Notes under the pieces: generated by a model
What the model was told of the DNA's origin: nothing
Database searches by the model: none
Seen by the model: only the letters and a program-made list of their open reading frames with translations
In this document: piece after piece, positions 53,876-62,478 of the stretch
Layout: every line of letters begins with the position of its first letter
Numbering within the stretch: position 1 is the stretch's first letter
NCBI GenBank assembly: GCA_031430595.1
Contig: JANPBU010000052.1
Coordinates: 83,255 to 147,254 of the forward strand
Direction: 5' to 3'
DNA: 64,000 nt
Origin: JANNBN01 sp031430595
GTDB lineage: Bacteria; Actinomycetota; Acidimicrobiia; Acidimicrobiales; JANYDT01
Translations under genes and position numbers: made by a program

Positions 53876-54670
53876 ATGGATGTCAATGGAGCACGAATCC
53901 TGATCACGGGTGCCTCGCGAGGGATCGGAAAAACGCTTGCGGAACGCTTGGCCGGTAACGGTGCCCAAGTCGCTTTGGTCGCTCGAAACCAAGCCCAACT
54001 CGACGAGATCGCTGGTCGATTGAAGGGAACAGCCCACGCGGCCGATCTTTCCGACCCCGCTCAGGTCGACGGGCTGATTGCCAGAATTGAGCGCGAGGCT
54101 GGCGGCCCGATCGACATTCTGATCAACAATGCCGGGCTTGACGAAATTGGGCTATTGACTGACAAGACATCTGAAGATATTCGCCGTATTCATCAGGTCA
54201 ACCTGCTGACCCCGATTGATCTGTGTCGCCAGATGCTTCCCGGGATGACGGTGCGACGCAAAGGGCACATCATCAACGTTTCATCGACTGCGGCCACAGG
54301 TGCATTCAGCGGAATGACGTTGTACGCGTCAAGCAAGGCTGGGCTTTCGAACTTTACGCGGGTGCTGCGCTTCGAACTCAAGGGTCTTCCTATTACGGTC
54401 ACCGACGTGGCGCTCGGGCCCGTTCCTACAGACATGTTGGCCGGTATCAACGAGTTCGAACATGCTCGACGGGCGTTCAATCGAATGCGGCGGTTACAGC
54501 TTATGCCAAACGTAAGTACCGATAGGGTTGCTGATGCGGTGGTCGACGCAATCCGAACTGAGTCACGTCATGTTCGGCTACCTCGACGAGCCGGTGTTTA
54601 CCCAGCAATGAGTGAGATTCCGCAACGCCTCGTCCAACTTGTTCTTGTCGGCATTCCCACCCGAAAGTGA
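53876..54670 (+). CDS. Classical SDR oxidoreductase
   Basis: 264 residues from ATG 53876. TGASRGIGKTLAERLAGNGAQVALVARNQ is the cofactor loop with Arg/Asn favouring NADP. NNAG (ILINNAG), catalytic Ser in NVSSTA, and YASSKAG complete the set. LRFELKGLPITVTDVALGPVPTDML is typical of the family that acts on long acyl or retinoid-like substrates. It is followed by the peptidase gene after 10 bases. Confidence 0.9.
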   Translation: MDVNGARILITGASRGIGKTLAERLAGNGAQVALVARNQAQLDEIAGRLKGTAHAADLSDPAQVDGLIARIEREAGGPIDILINNAGLDEIGLLTDKTSEDIRRIHQVNLLTPIDLCRQMLPGMTVRRKGHIINVSSTAATGAFSGMTLYASSKAGLSNFTRVLRFELKGLPITVTDVALGPVPTDMLAGINEFEHARRAFNRMRRLQLMPNVSTDRVADAVVDAIRTESRHVRLPRRAGVYPAMSEIPQRLVQLVLVGIPTRK

Positions 54671-54680
54671 AATTCGAAAA

Positions 54681-56156
54681 GTGAAAACTCCCAGACTGCC
54701 GGTCAGGCAACGGAACTCCGTTCTGACTCAGACCGTTAAGAAGGCGGCTCACGATGGCGATGTCACGCCTGAACTGAAACAGTTCATGACCGAGAACTGG
54801 GCGCCAGCCGAGTCATTGGACAACACGCTCGCTGCTGTAGCCACACACGCTGCCCGTAGACGTTCCCAATTGTCACGAGCGTTTCCCGGTGAAGCTCTTG
54901 TCGTTGCGGCGGGTCGACTTGTCTTTAGGGCCAACGACAGTCCGTTCCCCTTTCGTACTCATACTGCTTATGCGTGGCTGACTGGGCACCTCGCTGAAGG
55001 GGGTGTTCTGGTCATGACACCCAACGCTAAACGGGGTCATCAAACAACTCTGTACGTGCGCGAACGAAATGGTCGATCAACAATCGAGTTTTACCGAGAC
55101 CGCGACTACGGCGAGTTGTGGGTTGGTCCGCGACCAGGGGTGTCTGACGTTTCCGAGCGACTCGGTATCAAGTGTGCACCGCTCAGCAAATTGCCCGGCG
55201 TGTTAGCCATAATCGCGGCGGGGGCAACCCCGATTCGAACGATTCGCGGGCTTGACCCAACCGTTGATCGTGGTGTTCGTACAAAAAAGAAACCCGATGC
55301 CGAGTTGGCCCAAACACTCTCTGAACTTCGACTTATCAAAGATGAATGGGAACTTAACGAACTACAACTGGCCGTCGATGCAACCCTGAAGGGGTTTAGC
55401 GATGTGATTGCTGAGTTTCCGGCCGCGGACTCTGAACGCTGGCTCGAAGGAACCTTCTTCCGACGAGCTCGAACTGAAGGCAACGACATTGGCTACGGGT
55501 CGATCGTGGCATGTGGGCCTCATGCATGCACGCTTCACTGGACTGATAACGATGGTGAGGTTCGAGCGGGTGAACTGGCCTTGCTCGATATGGGGGTCGA
55601 GGGCCATAACCTGTACACGGCCGATGTCACGAGAACGGTTCCGATCTCTGGAACCTTCACCGAGCCGCAGCGCCGAGTGTACGACGTGGTGTTAGAAGCT
55701 CAACAGGCTGGGATAGATGCGACCCGAGCCGGTGAATCGTTTCTTGCACCCCATGAAGCTGCGATGCGCGTCATCATTTCGCACCTCTTGAAATGGGGGT
55801 TGCTTCACGGAGATGCTGATGAGCTACTCAAAAATGAAATGTATCGGCGCTATACCTTGCACGGGACGAGCCACATGCTCGGTATCGACGTGCACGATTG
55901 CGCGTTGGCCCGAAACGAAATGTATCGAGGAGGAACCCTCGCCCCTGGCATGGTGCTTACCGTTGAACCAGGTTTGTATTTTCAGCGCGATGACCTGTCG
56001 GTACCTGCAGAGTTACGAGGTATTGGCGTCCGGATCGAAGACGACGTGGTCGTCACTCAAGGCGATGCCCGAGTGTTGTCTGCTGCGATCCCCCGGCAGG
56101 CAAAAGACGTTGAGCGATGGGTTCAGAAACTTGTCAAAAGGCAGACGAAACGTTGA
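54681..56156 (+). CDS. Xaa-Pro aminopeptidase (aminopeptidase P, M24B)
   Basis: 491 residues from GTG 54681. The N-terminal creatinase-like domain (VAAGRLVFRANDSPFPFRTHTAYAWLTGH) is followed by the pita-bread domain with metal ligands in LLDMGVEGHNLYTADVTRTV (two Asp), HGTSHMLGIDVHD (His), LTVEPGLYF (Glu) and RIEDDVVVT (Glu). All five ligands are present, so it should remove an N-terminal residue before proline. The stop overlaps the next start (TTGA). Confidence 0.93.
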   Translation: MKTPRLPVRQRNSVLTQTVKKAAHDGDVTPELKQFMTENWAPAESLDNTLAAVATHAARRRSQLSRAFPGEALVVAAGRLVFRANDSPFPFRTHTAYAWLTGHLAEGGVLVMTPNAKRGHQTTLYVRERNGRSTIEFYRDRDYGELWVGPRPGVSDVSERLGIKCAPLSKLPGVLAIIAAGATPIRTIRGLDPTVDRGVRTKKKPDAELAQTLSELRLIKDEWELNELQLAVDATLKGFSDVIAEFPAADSERWLEGTFFRRARTEGNDIGYGSIVACGPHACTLHWTDNDGEVRAGELALLDMGVEGHNLYTADVTRTVPISGTFTEPQRRVYDVVLEAQQAGIDATRAGESFLAPHEAAMRVIISHLLKWGLLHGDADELLKNEMYRRYTLHGTSHMLGIDVHDCALARNEMYRGGTLAPGMVLTVEPGLYFQRDDLSVPAELRGIGVRIEDDVVVTQGDARVLSAAIPRQAKDVERWVQKLVKRQTKR

Positions 56157-57370
56157 AGCGAACCAATATCCTAGGTGCGCTGATTATCTTCGGCTTATCA
56201 TTTCTCGCGGTTGACCTTGCCTCTGCGACCGCTCCCAAACCAGACCCGACGATTACGGTTGCGACTGGCTTTAAGGTTTCGGTACTTCGCAAGACCGGTC
56301 TTGGCGTGCCCCGTGCGGTACTCGAAAAGGGAGACGGGTCGCTTCTCGTTCTTGATATGGGCGGCTGGACCAAAAACCAGGGGCGGGTGCTTCGAGTATT
56401 TCGTACCGGTCCAACGCCACCAATCGTGCTGTTCTCGAAGCTTGATCGGCCCCATGGCCTAGTGTTTGGCCCCGACGGTCAGGTGTACGTCGGTGAAGCT
56501 GGAAAGGTGTTCCGCTTCGACCCCACCGTCGATGCCCCGAAACGCGTCGACGTTATAGGTGGAACCGCCCCACAGAAAGCCCTTCCTCTGCATACAGAGC
56601 ATCTGCACCCGTTGACAGCCTTAGCCTTCCTGAAGGATGGAAGCATGCTCGTCAACTTCGGCTCGAACACTAACAACTGCGAGAATGAGGCAAAGACGAA
56701 GCGGTGCAGGGCTTCAGAAGGCGCAGATGCTGTTGCTACGGTTCGCCGGTATACGTTCTCGACCGATGGTAAGCGCACGGCACAACCTGGCACGATTTTT
56801 TCAAGTGGGCTGCGTAACTCAATGGCGATGGTGCAGCATTCGTCTGGCACGATGCTTCAGGTGGAAAACTCGCGTGATGCCATCGACGAGGCCGACCCAA
56901 AGTTGTCTGATGAGCGGCTGCCACACGATGAATTGAACGAATTGGTTGTAGGCCGTTTCTACGGATGGCCGTTCTGTTACGACAATAGGGTGATTAGCCC
57001 CGAGTTTCGCCTGGCGAAGACGACGACTGCAAAGAAATGCGCGTCGTCACAGGCACCGCTCGCGTTGCTTCCGGCTCATAGTGCGCCGCTTGGTATGACC
57101 TACTGGACTGGCACGAAGGCTCCTACCAAGTTCGCTGGGTCTCTTGTCATTACCTACCACGGGTATCGCGACACGGGCCACCGTGTCGTCTCGTTTCCGG
57201 TAGATGCGCAGGGGCGTCCCAACGGACCGTCGACTGAACTTATCGGGGGTTGGGCAGAAACTGACGACCTTGCACCGGGCGGTCCGGTTGGTGTGACGGT
57301 CAGCAGCAGTGGCAGTTTGTTGATGGTTGATGACCGTAACGGAATGCTGTTAGAACTCACAGCGCGGTGA
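56153..57370 (+). CDS. Secreted glucose/sorbosone dehydrogenase-like beta-propeller
   Basis: 405 residues from TTG 56153, overlapping the peptidase stop. Signal peptide (NILGALIIFGLSFLAVDLASATA). Six-bladed propeller pattern with VPRAVLEKGDGSLLVLDMGG, RPHGLVFGPDGQVYVGEAG, HLHPLTALAFLKDGSMLVNFGS, GLRNSMAMVQHSSGTMLQVENS and DELNELVVGRFYGWPFCYD, as in soluble PQQ aldose/sorbosone dehydrogenases. Several Cys suggest disulphides outside the cytoplasm. Whether it binds PQQ cannot be told. Confidence 0.85.
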   Translation: MKRTNILGALIIFGLSFLAVDLASATAPKPDPTITVATGFKVSVLRKTGLGVPRAVLEKGDGSLLVLDMGGWTKNQGRVLRVFRTGPTPPIVLFSKLDRPHGLVFGPDGQVYVGEAGKVFRFDPTVDAPKRVDVIGGTAPQKALPLHTEHLHPLTALAFLKDGSMLVNFGSNTNNCENEAKTKRCRASEGADAVATVRRYTFSTDGKRTAQPGTIFSSGLRNSMAMVQHSSGTMLQVENSRDAIDEADPKLSDERLPHDELNELVVGRFYGWPFCYDNRVISPEFRLAKTTTAKKCASSQAPLALLPAHSAPLGMTYWTGTKAPTKFAGSLVITYHGYRDTGHRVVSFPVDAQGRPNGPSTELIGGWAETDDLAPGGPVGVTVSSSGSLLMVDDRNGMLLELTAR

Positions 57371-57382
57371 CAGAATGCAACG

Positions 57383-57913
57383 ATGATGAATCGTCGCTTT
57401 CTCGCCTCAATTGCTTTGACACTGGTCGTTTCGACGGCGGGCATCTCACCTGTTGCGATTGCGGCTACCAGAACGAAAGTGACTGATCAGGCTGCGTAAA
57501 AGCGGCTGAAAGGAACCCACTACCTGGCGCTGCAATGGATCAGTTGGGAACAGTTCGGTACGGCGGTTGTCACCGAGAAGAATGGGTTGCTTCATATCAA
57601 GGGCTCACAGACACTTGGGCCAGACAGTTTGACAATTGACGGCGATATCACATCGGTAAGCGCACGAAGCTTTTCGTTTGAGGGCCGAATCGTGTCACAG
57701 TCGACCATTGTGAATGAGGGCGAACCGTGTGAACGTGACGGCAAGTACACGTTTGCACTCAAGGGAACCCGAAAGCATTGGCGCTTACAACAGCAGGAAA
57801 ACTGTGAAGGCGGCGGGGTCGTCGATTATGTCGACGTGTTCACGGACACATCCCATCAGCCTTTTACTTGTCGACCAAATGCATACTGCAGGCTGCATCT
57901 GCTCAGATTCTAG
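57383..57913 (+). pseudogene. Secreted protein interrupted by an in-frame TAA
   Basis: An ATG at 57383 (or 57386) opens a clear signal peptide (MMNRRFLASIALTLVVSTAG) that ends at TAA 57497-57499, codon 39. Beyond it the same frame is open for 138 codons to 57913 and reads like a mature secreted protein (GTHYLALQWISWEQFGTAVV, then paired Cys in EGEPCERDGKYTF, ENCEGGG, FTCRPNAYC). One base change explains the stop. It could be a pseudogene, a sequencing error or read-through. Its gene start is 12 bases after the propeller stop. Confidence 0.75.
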
Positions 57914-57939
57914 AAACAAATAGGTGTCGGTTGTTGGGT

Positions 57940-58161
57940 TCAAATGTCATCGTTCTTTTGCTTGAAGCGAAAACACCCCAGAACTGCCAGGAACCACAGG
58001 CCATACAACGCAGCGAGGACGCGAAACGGGATCACCAATTCCAGAAGGAGAGGCGCAAGAAGGAAGAGACTTTTCTTCGAACGATAAGCGCGACGTACCT
58101 CATGAATAATCTCTCGGAAGAGGTCACCACCAACTTTCAGTTTGTCATGACTGAGCATCAT
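57940..58161 (-). CDS. Possible small membrane protein (73 aa)
   Basis: Started at ATG 58161 this frame encodes a basic amphipathic N-terminus (HDKLKVGGDLFREIIHEVRRAYRSKKS), two hydrophobic segments (LFLLAPLLLELVIPFRVLAALYG and LWFLAVLGC) and a basic tail. It fills most of the 384-base gap between the broken gene and imuB. The layout recalls the DUF5989 type of tiny membrane protein. No ribosome site visible; tentative. Confidence 0.4.
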   Translation of the reverse strand: MMLSHDKLKVGGDLFREIIHEVRRAYRSKKSLFLLAPLLLELVIPFRVLAALYGLWFLAVLGCFRFKQKNDDI

Positions 58162-58297
58162 CGTTGACGGCCGATACAATTTGCACCAGCTGAAGCAGTG
58201 TTTGAGGGTCGGCCGTTGAGACACCAACCTCAAGGTCTGGGGCACGTTGACGCCTGGGATTGTCAAGGGAAAGTTGACAATCCCGTGATTTAGACAT

Positions 58298-60127
58298 TCA
58301 GTCGTAGGTCGCCTCAACCCACCACTGCCCACCCTCAACGAGCAACAGGTATGCCTTGCCGGCATCGGTCACTACCTGTATGCGCGCATGACGTCGTGCC
58401 GCTTGAATGTCCCACCACCGTTCCTCAACCGGCCATGGACCAGCCCAGGTTTCGATGCGTTGAGACGGACCCATCGAACCCATAATCGATGACGAAATCG
58501 ACAACTTCGCAGGCATTGCGTCAATCAACCCTCGACCAGAAACAACCACCGGCCAACCATCGACCGTACGCACATCAGCGGGAAGCGGCGGCTGATGCAC
58601 GATGGTCGGATACGGCGGAGGAACCTGTCCAGGCCAAGGACGATCAGTTGACGGTTCGAGCCCCTCACGAAGCACCTCTCGACGATCGTCACCCCAAGGC
58701 ACCAACCGAACCATTTCGCTCACCGAACGCCCACCCGACAACACCGGCACTTGAACCGCATCGGGCCCAAGCATCCCTTGCAATCGGGTGAAGACCCTGG
58801 CAGCACGATCATCTCCATCACCTGAAGCACCCCACAACCCAAGCTGGCGACCCCTGTCAGGTTGCACCTCATCAGGCGAAAGTGTGACCCTCACAATGCA
58901 CCGACCCCGACTGTTCCATTGCAAAGTTGGGTCAGGCCCAGGATCGCTTTCGGCGTCGCTCCCGGTATCGTCTGCGCGCAGACTGATCTGATCATCGAGC
59001 GATGCCTTATGCGTTTCGTCAGCCAAGCGGCGTAACCATCCGTCAAGCTGCCAACGAACCCGATCGGCGAGCCCTTGAGCGGTTAACCCTCCGGCCGCCC
59101 CGGCGCGTTCATGACGCCACAGTCGAACAATATCGACACCGGTATCGGTACGGGCTTCGATGCGAACCCGTGTGCACGCAAGACCATGGTGACCGAGTCG
59201 TTCATGAAGTTCCTCGGCCAAACCCTTAGCGACGAACGCCGCAGCCTCGACCCGATCAATAGGTGGATCAAGTTCGATGGTTGCCGCGAGATCAGGGGGA
59301 ATCGGTGTTGGGACCAAGGGGGCTTCATCATCGCCGCTACACAATCGATGAGCAGCCACCCCCACCGGGCCGAACCGCGCCATCATGTCGGTTCTTGTAA
59401 TGGCAGCCACCGAACCAAGCGTTGACAGCCCAAGGCGAGAGAGTAGATCTACAAGTTCGCTTACTTCATCTCGTGAACCGGACCCGGAACCCACCGAATG
59501 CCGGTCAGGTAAGCGACCGGCGCGTCGATGAGATCGGGCATCACCCATCCGCTCGGCCCCCGCTACGATGAGCGCTGTAATGGGGTACTCAGCTAGAAAA
59601 GTTGGTGACCCGTCAGGGGCAACGATACGGTGCCCGCTTTCTTGGGCCGTCAGACTGCGAGCAGCGAGTGCCGCCGCAAACGGGCCGTCAGCAACCCCGA
59701 TTCGGATACCGGCCCCAATCTGAAGACCAACCCCAAGGGATGAAACCGCGTCGCGAATCCGCTCGACCACTGCTTCGTCGCCACCAAAATACCGGGATGG
59801 TCCGCGTGTTGCGAACTGGCACAATCCTGGTCGAACAATTTCAATCAACGGGGTAAACCGGTCGATTGCCGCCACTACCGGTTCAAACCATCGTGCATCA
59901 CGACCCGCATCATCGGCGATCAGTTCGACCGACCCAATACGACTTTGTGCTTCCCTACGACGCATGCCACGACGGATGCCCCCCGCCCTGGCACTTGCCG
60001 ATGCAGCAACCACCCGGTTAGCCCGCATGACCGCCACCGGACCATCAATGACCTCACCACTTCGCACCGCAGCCACAACGGGCCAATCGGGGCACCACAC
60101 AACCATCGTACGAACCGGGCCCCCCAT
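58298..60127 (-). CDS. imuB: ImuB, inactive Y-family polymerase-like mutasome protein
   Basis: 609 residues from ATG 60127. A Y-family palm and fingers fold (VVWCPDWPVVAAV at the start, then RIGSVELIADDAGRD and FTPLIEIVRPGLCQFATRG) without the catalytic DMD and SxDE carboxylates, as expected for ImuB. The C-terminal third has QLGLW (near residue 430), a match to the beta-clamp binding motif QLxLW, followed by the disordered partner-binding tail. ImuB bridges the clamp, ImuA and DnaE2. A LexA box overlaps its promoter. Confidence 0.93.
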   Translation of the reverse strand: MGGPVRTMVVWCPDWPVVAAVRSGEVIDGPVAVMRANRVVAASASARAGGIRRGMRRREAQSRIGSVELIADDAGRDARWFEPVVAAIDRFTPLIEIVRPGLCQFATRGPSRYFGGDEAVVERIRDAVSSLGVGLQIGAGIRIGVADGPFAAALAARSLTAQESGHRIVAPDGSPTFLAEYPITALIVAGAERMGDARSHRRAGRLPDRHSVGSGSGSRDEVSELVDLLSRLGLSTLGSVAAITRTDMMARFGPVGVAAHRLCSGDDEAPLVPTPIPPDLAATIELDPPIDRVEAAAFVAKGLAEELHERLGHHGLACTRVRIEARTDTGVDIVRLWRHERAGAAGGLTAQGLADRVRWQLDGWLRRLADETHKASLDDQISLRADDTGSDAESDPGPDPTLQWNSRGRCIVRVTLSPDEVQPDRGRQLGLWGASGDGDDRAARVFTRLQGMLGPDAVQVPVLSGGRSVSEMVRLVPWGDDRREVLREGLEPSTDRPWPGQVPPPYPTIVHQPPLPADVRTVDGWPVVVSGRGLIDAMPAKLSISSSIMGSMGPSQRIETWAGPWPVEERWWDIQAARRHARIQVVTDAGKAYLLLVEGGQWWVEATYD

Positions 60128-60138
60128 ACTAACTAGTA

Positions 60139-60154
60139 TCGAACATATGTTCGA
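60139..60154. promoter_or_regulatory. LexA box of imuB
   Basis: TCGAACATATGTTCGA is a perfect 16-bp palindrome, the best LexA site in the window. A GATACT -10-like box (60135-60140 on the minus strand) overlaps it and lies seven bases from the ATG. Confidence 0.9.
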
Positions 60155-60210
60155 TAGTTGTCAAACTGGCGGCTGTCTCAGGTCATTTCAGGCTCGGGGT
60201 GCCCTACCCG

Positions 60211-60912
60211 TTAAGCACTCACAGGTAGATATGTTGATTCAACTGCCGGTTGATTTGCCGGTTGATTTGCCGGTTCAGCCCATCGGCCTTCGGCGCTTCC
60301 CTGAGACCACAGCGTGAGTCGACGAGGCCGACCGGCTGCACCTCGACCTTGCGACTCAACCTCTACCTCACGACCCTGCAGTAACCCTGAACCCTGACCG
60401 GGACCAACCCAACGACTCGACCGAACACGCAATCGCAAATCAACCCCTTCTGACCAGTCAGACCCCAAGCCGATGAGTACGCCACCCCGTTCGCGCACCC
60501 GGCTACTTAAACGTCGTAACTCTGCCGGTCGTACCGTTACCCCCGACCCCACCACGACCATATCAAGGGCATCAACAAGTGCTGCAATCACCGTAACAGC
60601 CATGTCGTTTGGAGGCGCATCGATCACGACCACCCGGTCAGGCGCGACCCCATGCTCGACCAGCGAGGCCCACCCAGCATCGGGCACCCCAACCACCCCA
60701 GCCCACGAACCTTCTCGGATGGCCTCAGAAATCGTTAGCCAGCACAGCGACCGTGACCCAATTTCGAGGATGCCGCCCCGTCGAAGCCCGCCCCAAGGAA
60801 AGAGTGACGCAATCTCAGCCCGAATGGGAAGCAACTGTTCATCGACGCGCGTCACCGGTTTCAACCGCGATGACAACTCGGCAAGAGACAGAACCGGACG
60901 ATTCACATTCAT
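60211..60912 (-). CDS. imuA: ImuA, RecA-like mutasome protein
   Basis: 233 residues from ATG 60912. LFPWGGLRRGGILEIGSRSLCWLTISEAI aligns with the ATPase core of RecA-like ImuA, but the P-loop lacks the GKT/S residues, so ATP binding is doubtful. VVVIDAPPNDMAVTVIAALVDALDMVVVG and RERGGVLIGLG continue the RecA fold. The C-terminus carries in-frame repeats (PANQPANQPAVES) from a 12-bp DNA repeat. Lies 84 bases upstream of imuB on the same strand. Confidence 0.85.
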   Translation of the reverse strand: MNVNRPVLSLAELSSRLKPVTRVDEQLLPIRAEIASLFPWGGLRRGGILEIGSRSLCWLTISEAIREGSWAGVVGVPDAGWASLVEHGVAPDRVVVIDAPPNDMAVTVIAALVDALDMVVVGSGVTVRPAELRRLSSRVRERGGVLIGLGSDWSEGVDLRLRVRSSRWVGPGQGSGLLQGREVEVESQGRGAAGRPRRLTLWSQGSAEGRWAEPANQPANQPAVESTYLPVSA

Positions 60913-60924
60913 GGACAACCAGTA

Positions 60925-60940
60925 TCGAACACATGTTCGT
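60925..60940. promoter_or_regulatory. LexA box of imuA
   Basis: TCGAACACATGTTCGT matches the LexA consensus with symmetric GAAC/GTTC arms. A GATACT box overlaps its left end and is eight bases from the imuA ATG. Confidence 0.85.
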
Positions 60941-60999
60941 CACTAGTCAACCCTCTTTCCACCTCTGTCTACCGTCGAAACAGGTGACAATATGGAAAT

Positions 61000-62007
61000 A
61001 TGCCTTCCGCAGTTTCTGTTCCGGTCGTGTCACTGTATTCTCCGACCGCTGCTGTCCAACTCGATAAGGCCGCGTCAACGATTGGTTTCTTTCAAATTGC
61101 TGACCACGGGGTTCCTGACGAGATCATTGGTGCAATGCAACGGGCCTCTGACACCTTCTTCGCCCTTCCGCAAGAGGAAAAGTTGCGCTGGAAATCGCCT
61201 TCGCCCAACATCAACCGAGGTTACGCAGCGAAAGGTACAGAAGGGCTCTCGTATTCGATCGGTGTCGACAGCCCCCCTGACCTATTTGAGGCATTCAACA
61301 TCGGACCAGACGATATCGATCCCGATTCACCGGAGGCAGCCACCCCATTCTTCGCGGCCAACATTTGGCCATATGGGTCGGCTCACGACACCTCGAACCT
61401 CAGACCAGCACTCGTTGAATATTTTGACGAGGTTCGCAAACTCGCCCATCGCCTTACCGCCCTCTTTGCCGCAGCGCTTCATCTTGAACCTGGCTACTTC
61501 GAAACCTTCACCACTCATTCCACCGACACGCTGCGGGTCAATCATTACGAGCGACGTTCCACCGAAAGCAATCCGACTTCCGGTCAATTCGGAATGGGTG
61601 CCCATACCGACTATGGCATAGTGACAGTTCTTTATGCTGATCAGGTGCCGGGTCTGCAGTTACTCAGCGCGCATAAAGAATGGGTTGATGTGCAACCAGA
61701 ACCCGGCTGCTTCCTCATCAACCTCGGAGACCTCACCGCCCAATGGACGAACGATCGATGGCGCTCAACACTCCACCGAGTACTTCCTCCGAACCCTGGC
61801 ACCACCAGACGCTCGGTGGCCTTTTTCCACGACGGAAATCATGATGCGATCATCTCGTGTCTTCCTACCTGCACGTCATCTAATAACCCTCCGAAGTACT
61901 CCGCAGTAACAGCTGGAAATCACCTCATGGCCAAGTTGCTTGGGCCACGAACAATGTCAGCATCACAAGCAACCATCAACACCGCAGCAGACCGTCTCAA
62001 AATGTAG
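61000..62007 (+). CDS. 2-oxoglutarate/Fe(II) oxygenase (isopenicillin-N-synthase-like)
   Basis: 335 residues. The N-terminal DIOX_N part (IGFFQIADHGVPDEIIGAMQRASDTFFALPQEEK) and the jelly-roll core with the iron facial triad: His and Asp in MGAHTDYGIVTVL, and the second His in RSTLHRVLPP. RRSVAFF has the 2OG-binding Arg and Ser. GLQLL matches the fold. Related enzymes hydroxylate or desaturate small metabolites; the substrate is unknown. It lies 60 bases after the divergent imuA LexA box. Confidence 0.92.
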   Translation: MPSAVSVPVVSLYSPTAAVQLDKAASTIGFFQIADHGVPDEIIGAMQRASDTFFALPQEEKLRWKSPSPNINRGYAAKGTEGLSYSIGVDSPPDLFEAFNIGPDDIDPDSPEAATPFFAANIWPYGSAHDTSNLRPALVEYFDEVRKLAHRLTALFAAALHLEPGYFETFTTHSTDTLRVNHYERRSTESNPTSGQFGMGAHTDYGIVTVLYADQVPGLQLLSAHKEWVDVQPEPGCFLINLGDLTAQWTNDRWRSTLHRVLPPNPGTTRRSVAFFHDGNHDAIISCLPTCTSSNNPPKYSAVTAGNHLMAKLLGPRTMSASQATINTAADRLKM

Positions 62008-62010
62008 TGT
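62005..62010 (+). promoter_or_regulatory. -10 box (TAGTGT), leaderless
   Basis: TAGTGT overlaps the stop of the oxygenase gene and lies seven bases from ATG 62018. Confidence 0.5.
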
Positions 62011-62017
62011 TGACACC

Positions 62018-62467
62018 ATGGATCGTCGGAATACTGCACTTACCGGACTCTTTATAGCAACAGTCGCTCTTGCTGGTTGCGGCGGGGGTAGTGACTCGGT
62101 CGCCTCGGGCAAAAGCTACTGCGACGTAGTGAAATCGGCCGACAAGAACGCCAACCTCAACACAGTGTTGGACAGTGATCAGCCTCCCACCAAGGCTGAT
62201 CTAGATGTCATCAGCAAGGTGTTTAGTGAGATGGCTGCTACCGCACCAGCCGAAATCAAAACTGAATTGGCTGACATGAGGGACTTCATGAAAAACGATC
62301 TCAGCACCATGGTTGGTCTGAACACCCAAACCACCGACCCAGCCGAATTGGCAAAAATGCTTGAGAAGATCGGGCCGATCACCGCCAAACTCGAGGGCCT
62401 CAGCGCAAAGATGGAAAAAGTGGCGCTCGTAACAAAAGAAAAATGTGGCATTGATCTGAACGCATAA
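62018..62467 (+). CDS. Small lipoprotein of unknown function
   Basis: 149 residues. Signal LFIATVALAGC with a lipobox Cys at residue 21, then a Gly/Ser spacer. The mature part is a predicted helical bundle (KSYCDVVKSADKNANLNTVL, DLDVISKVFSEMAATAPAEIKTELADMRDFM, ELAKMLEKIGPITAKLEGLSAKMEKVALVTKEKCG) with two Cys, probably a disulphide. Similar helical actinobacterial lipoproteins exist but have no known role. Confidence 0.82.
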   Translation: MDRRNTALTGLFIATVALAGCGGGSDSVASGKSYCDVVKSADKNANLNTVLDSDQPPTKADLDVISKVFSEMAATAPAEIKTELADMRDFMKNDLSTMVGLNTQTTDPAELAKMLEKIGPITAKLEGLSAKMEKVALVTKEKCGIDLNA

Positions 62468-62478
62468 CTGATCAACTG

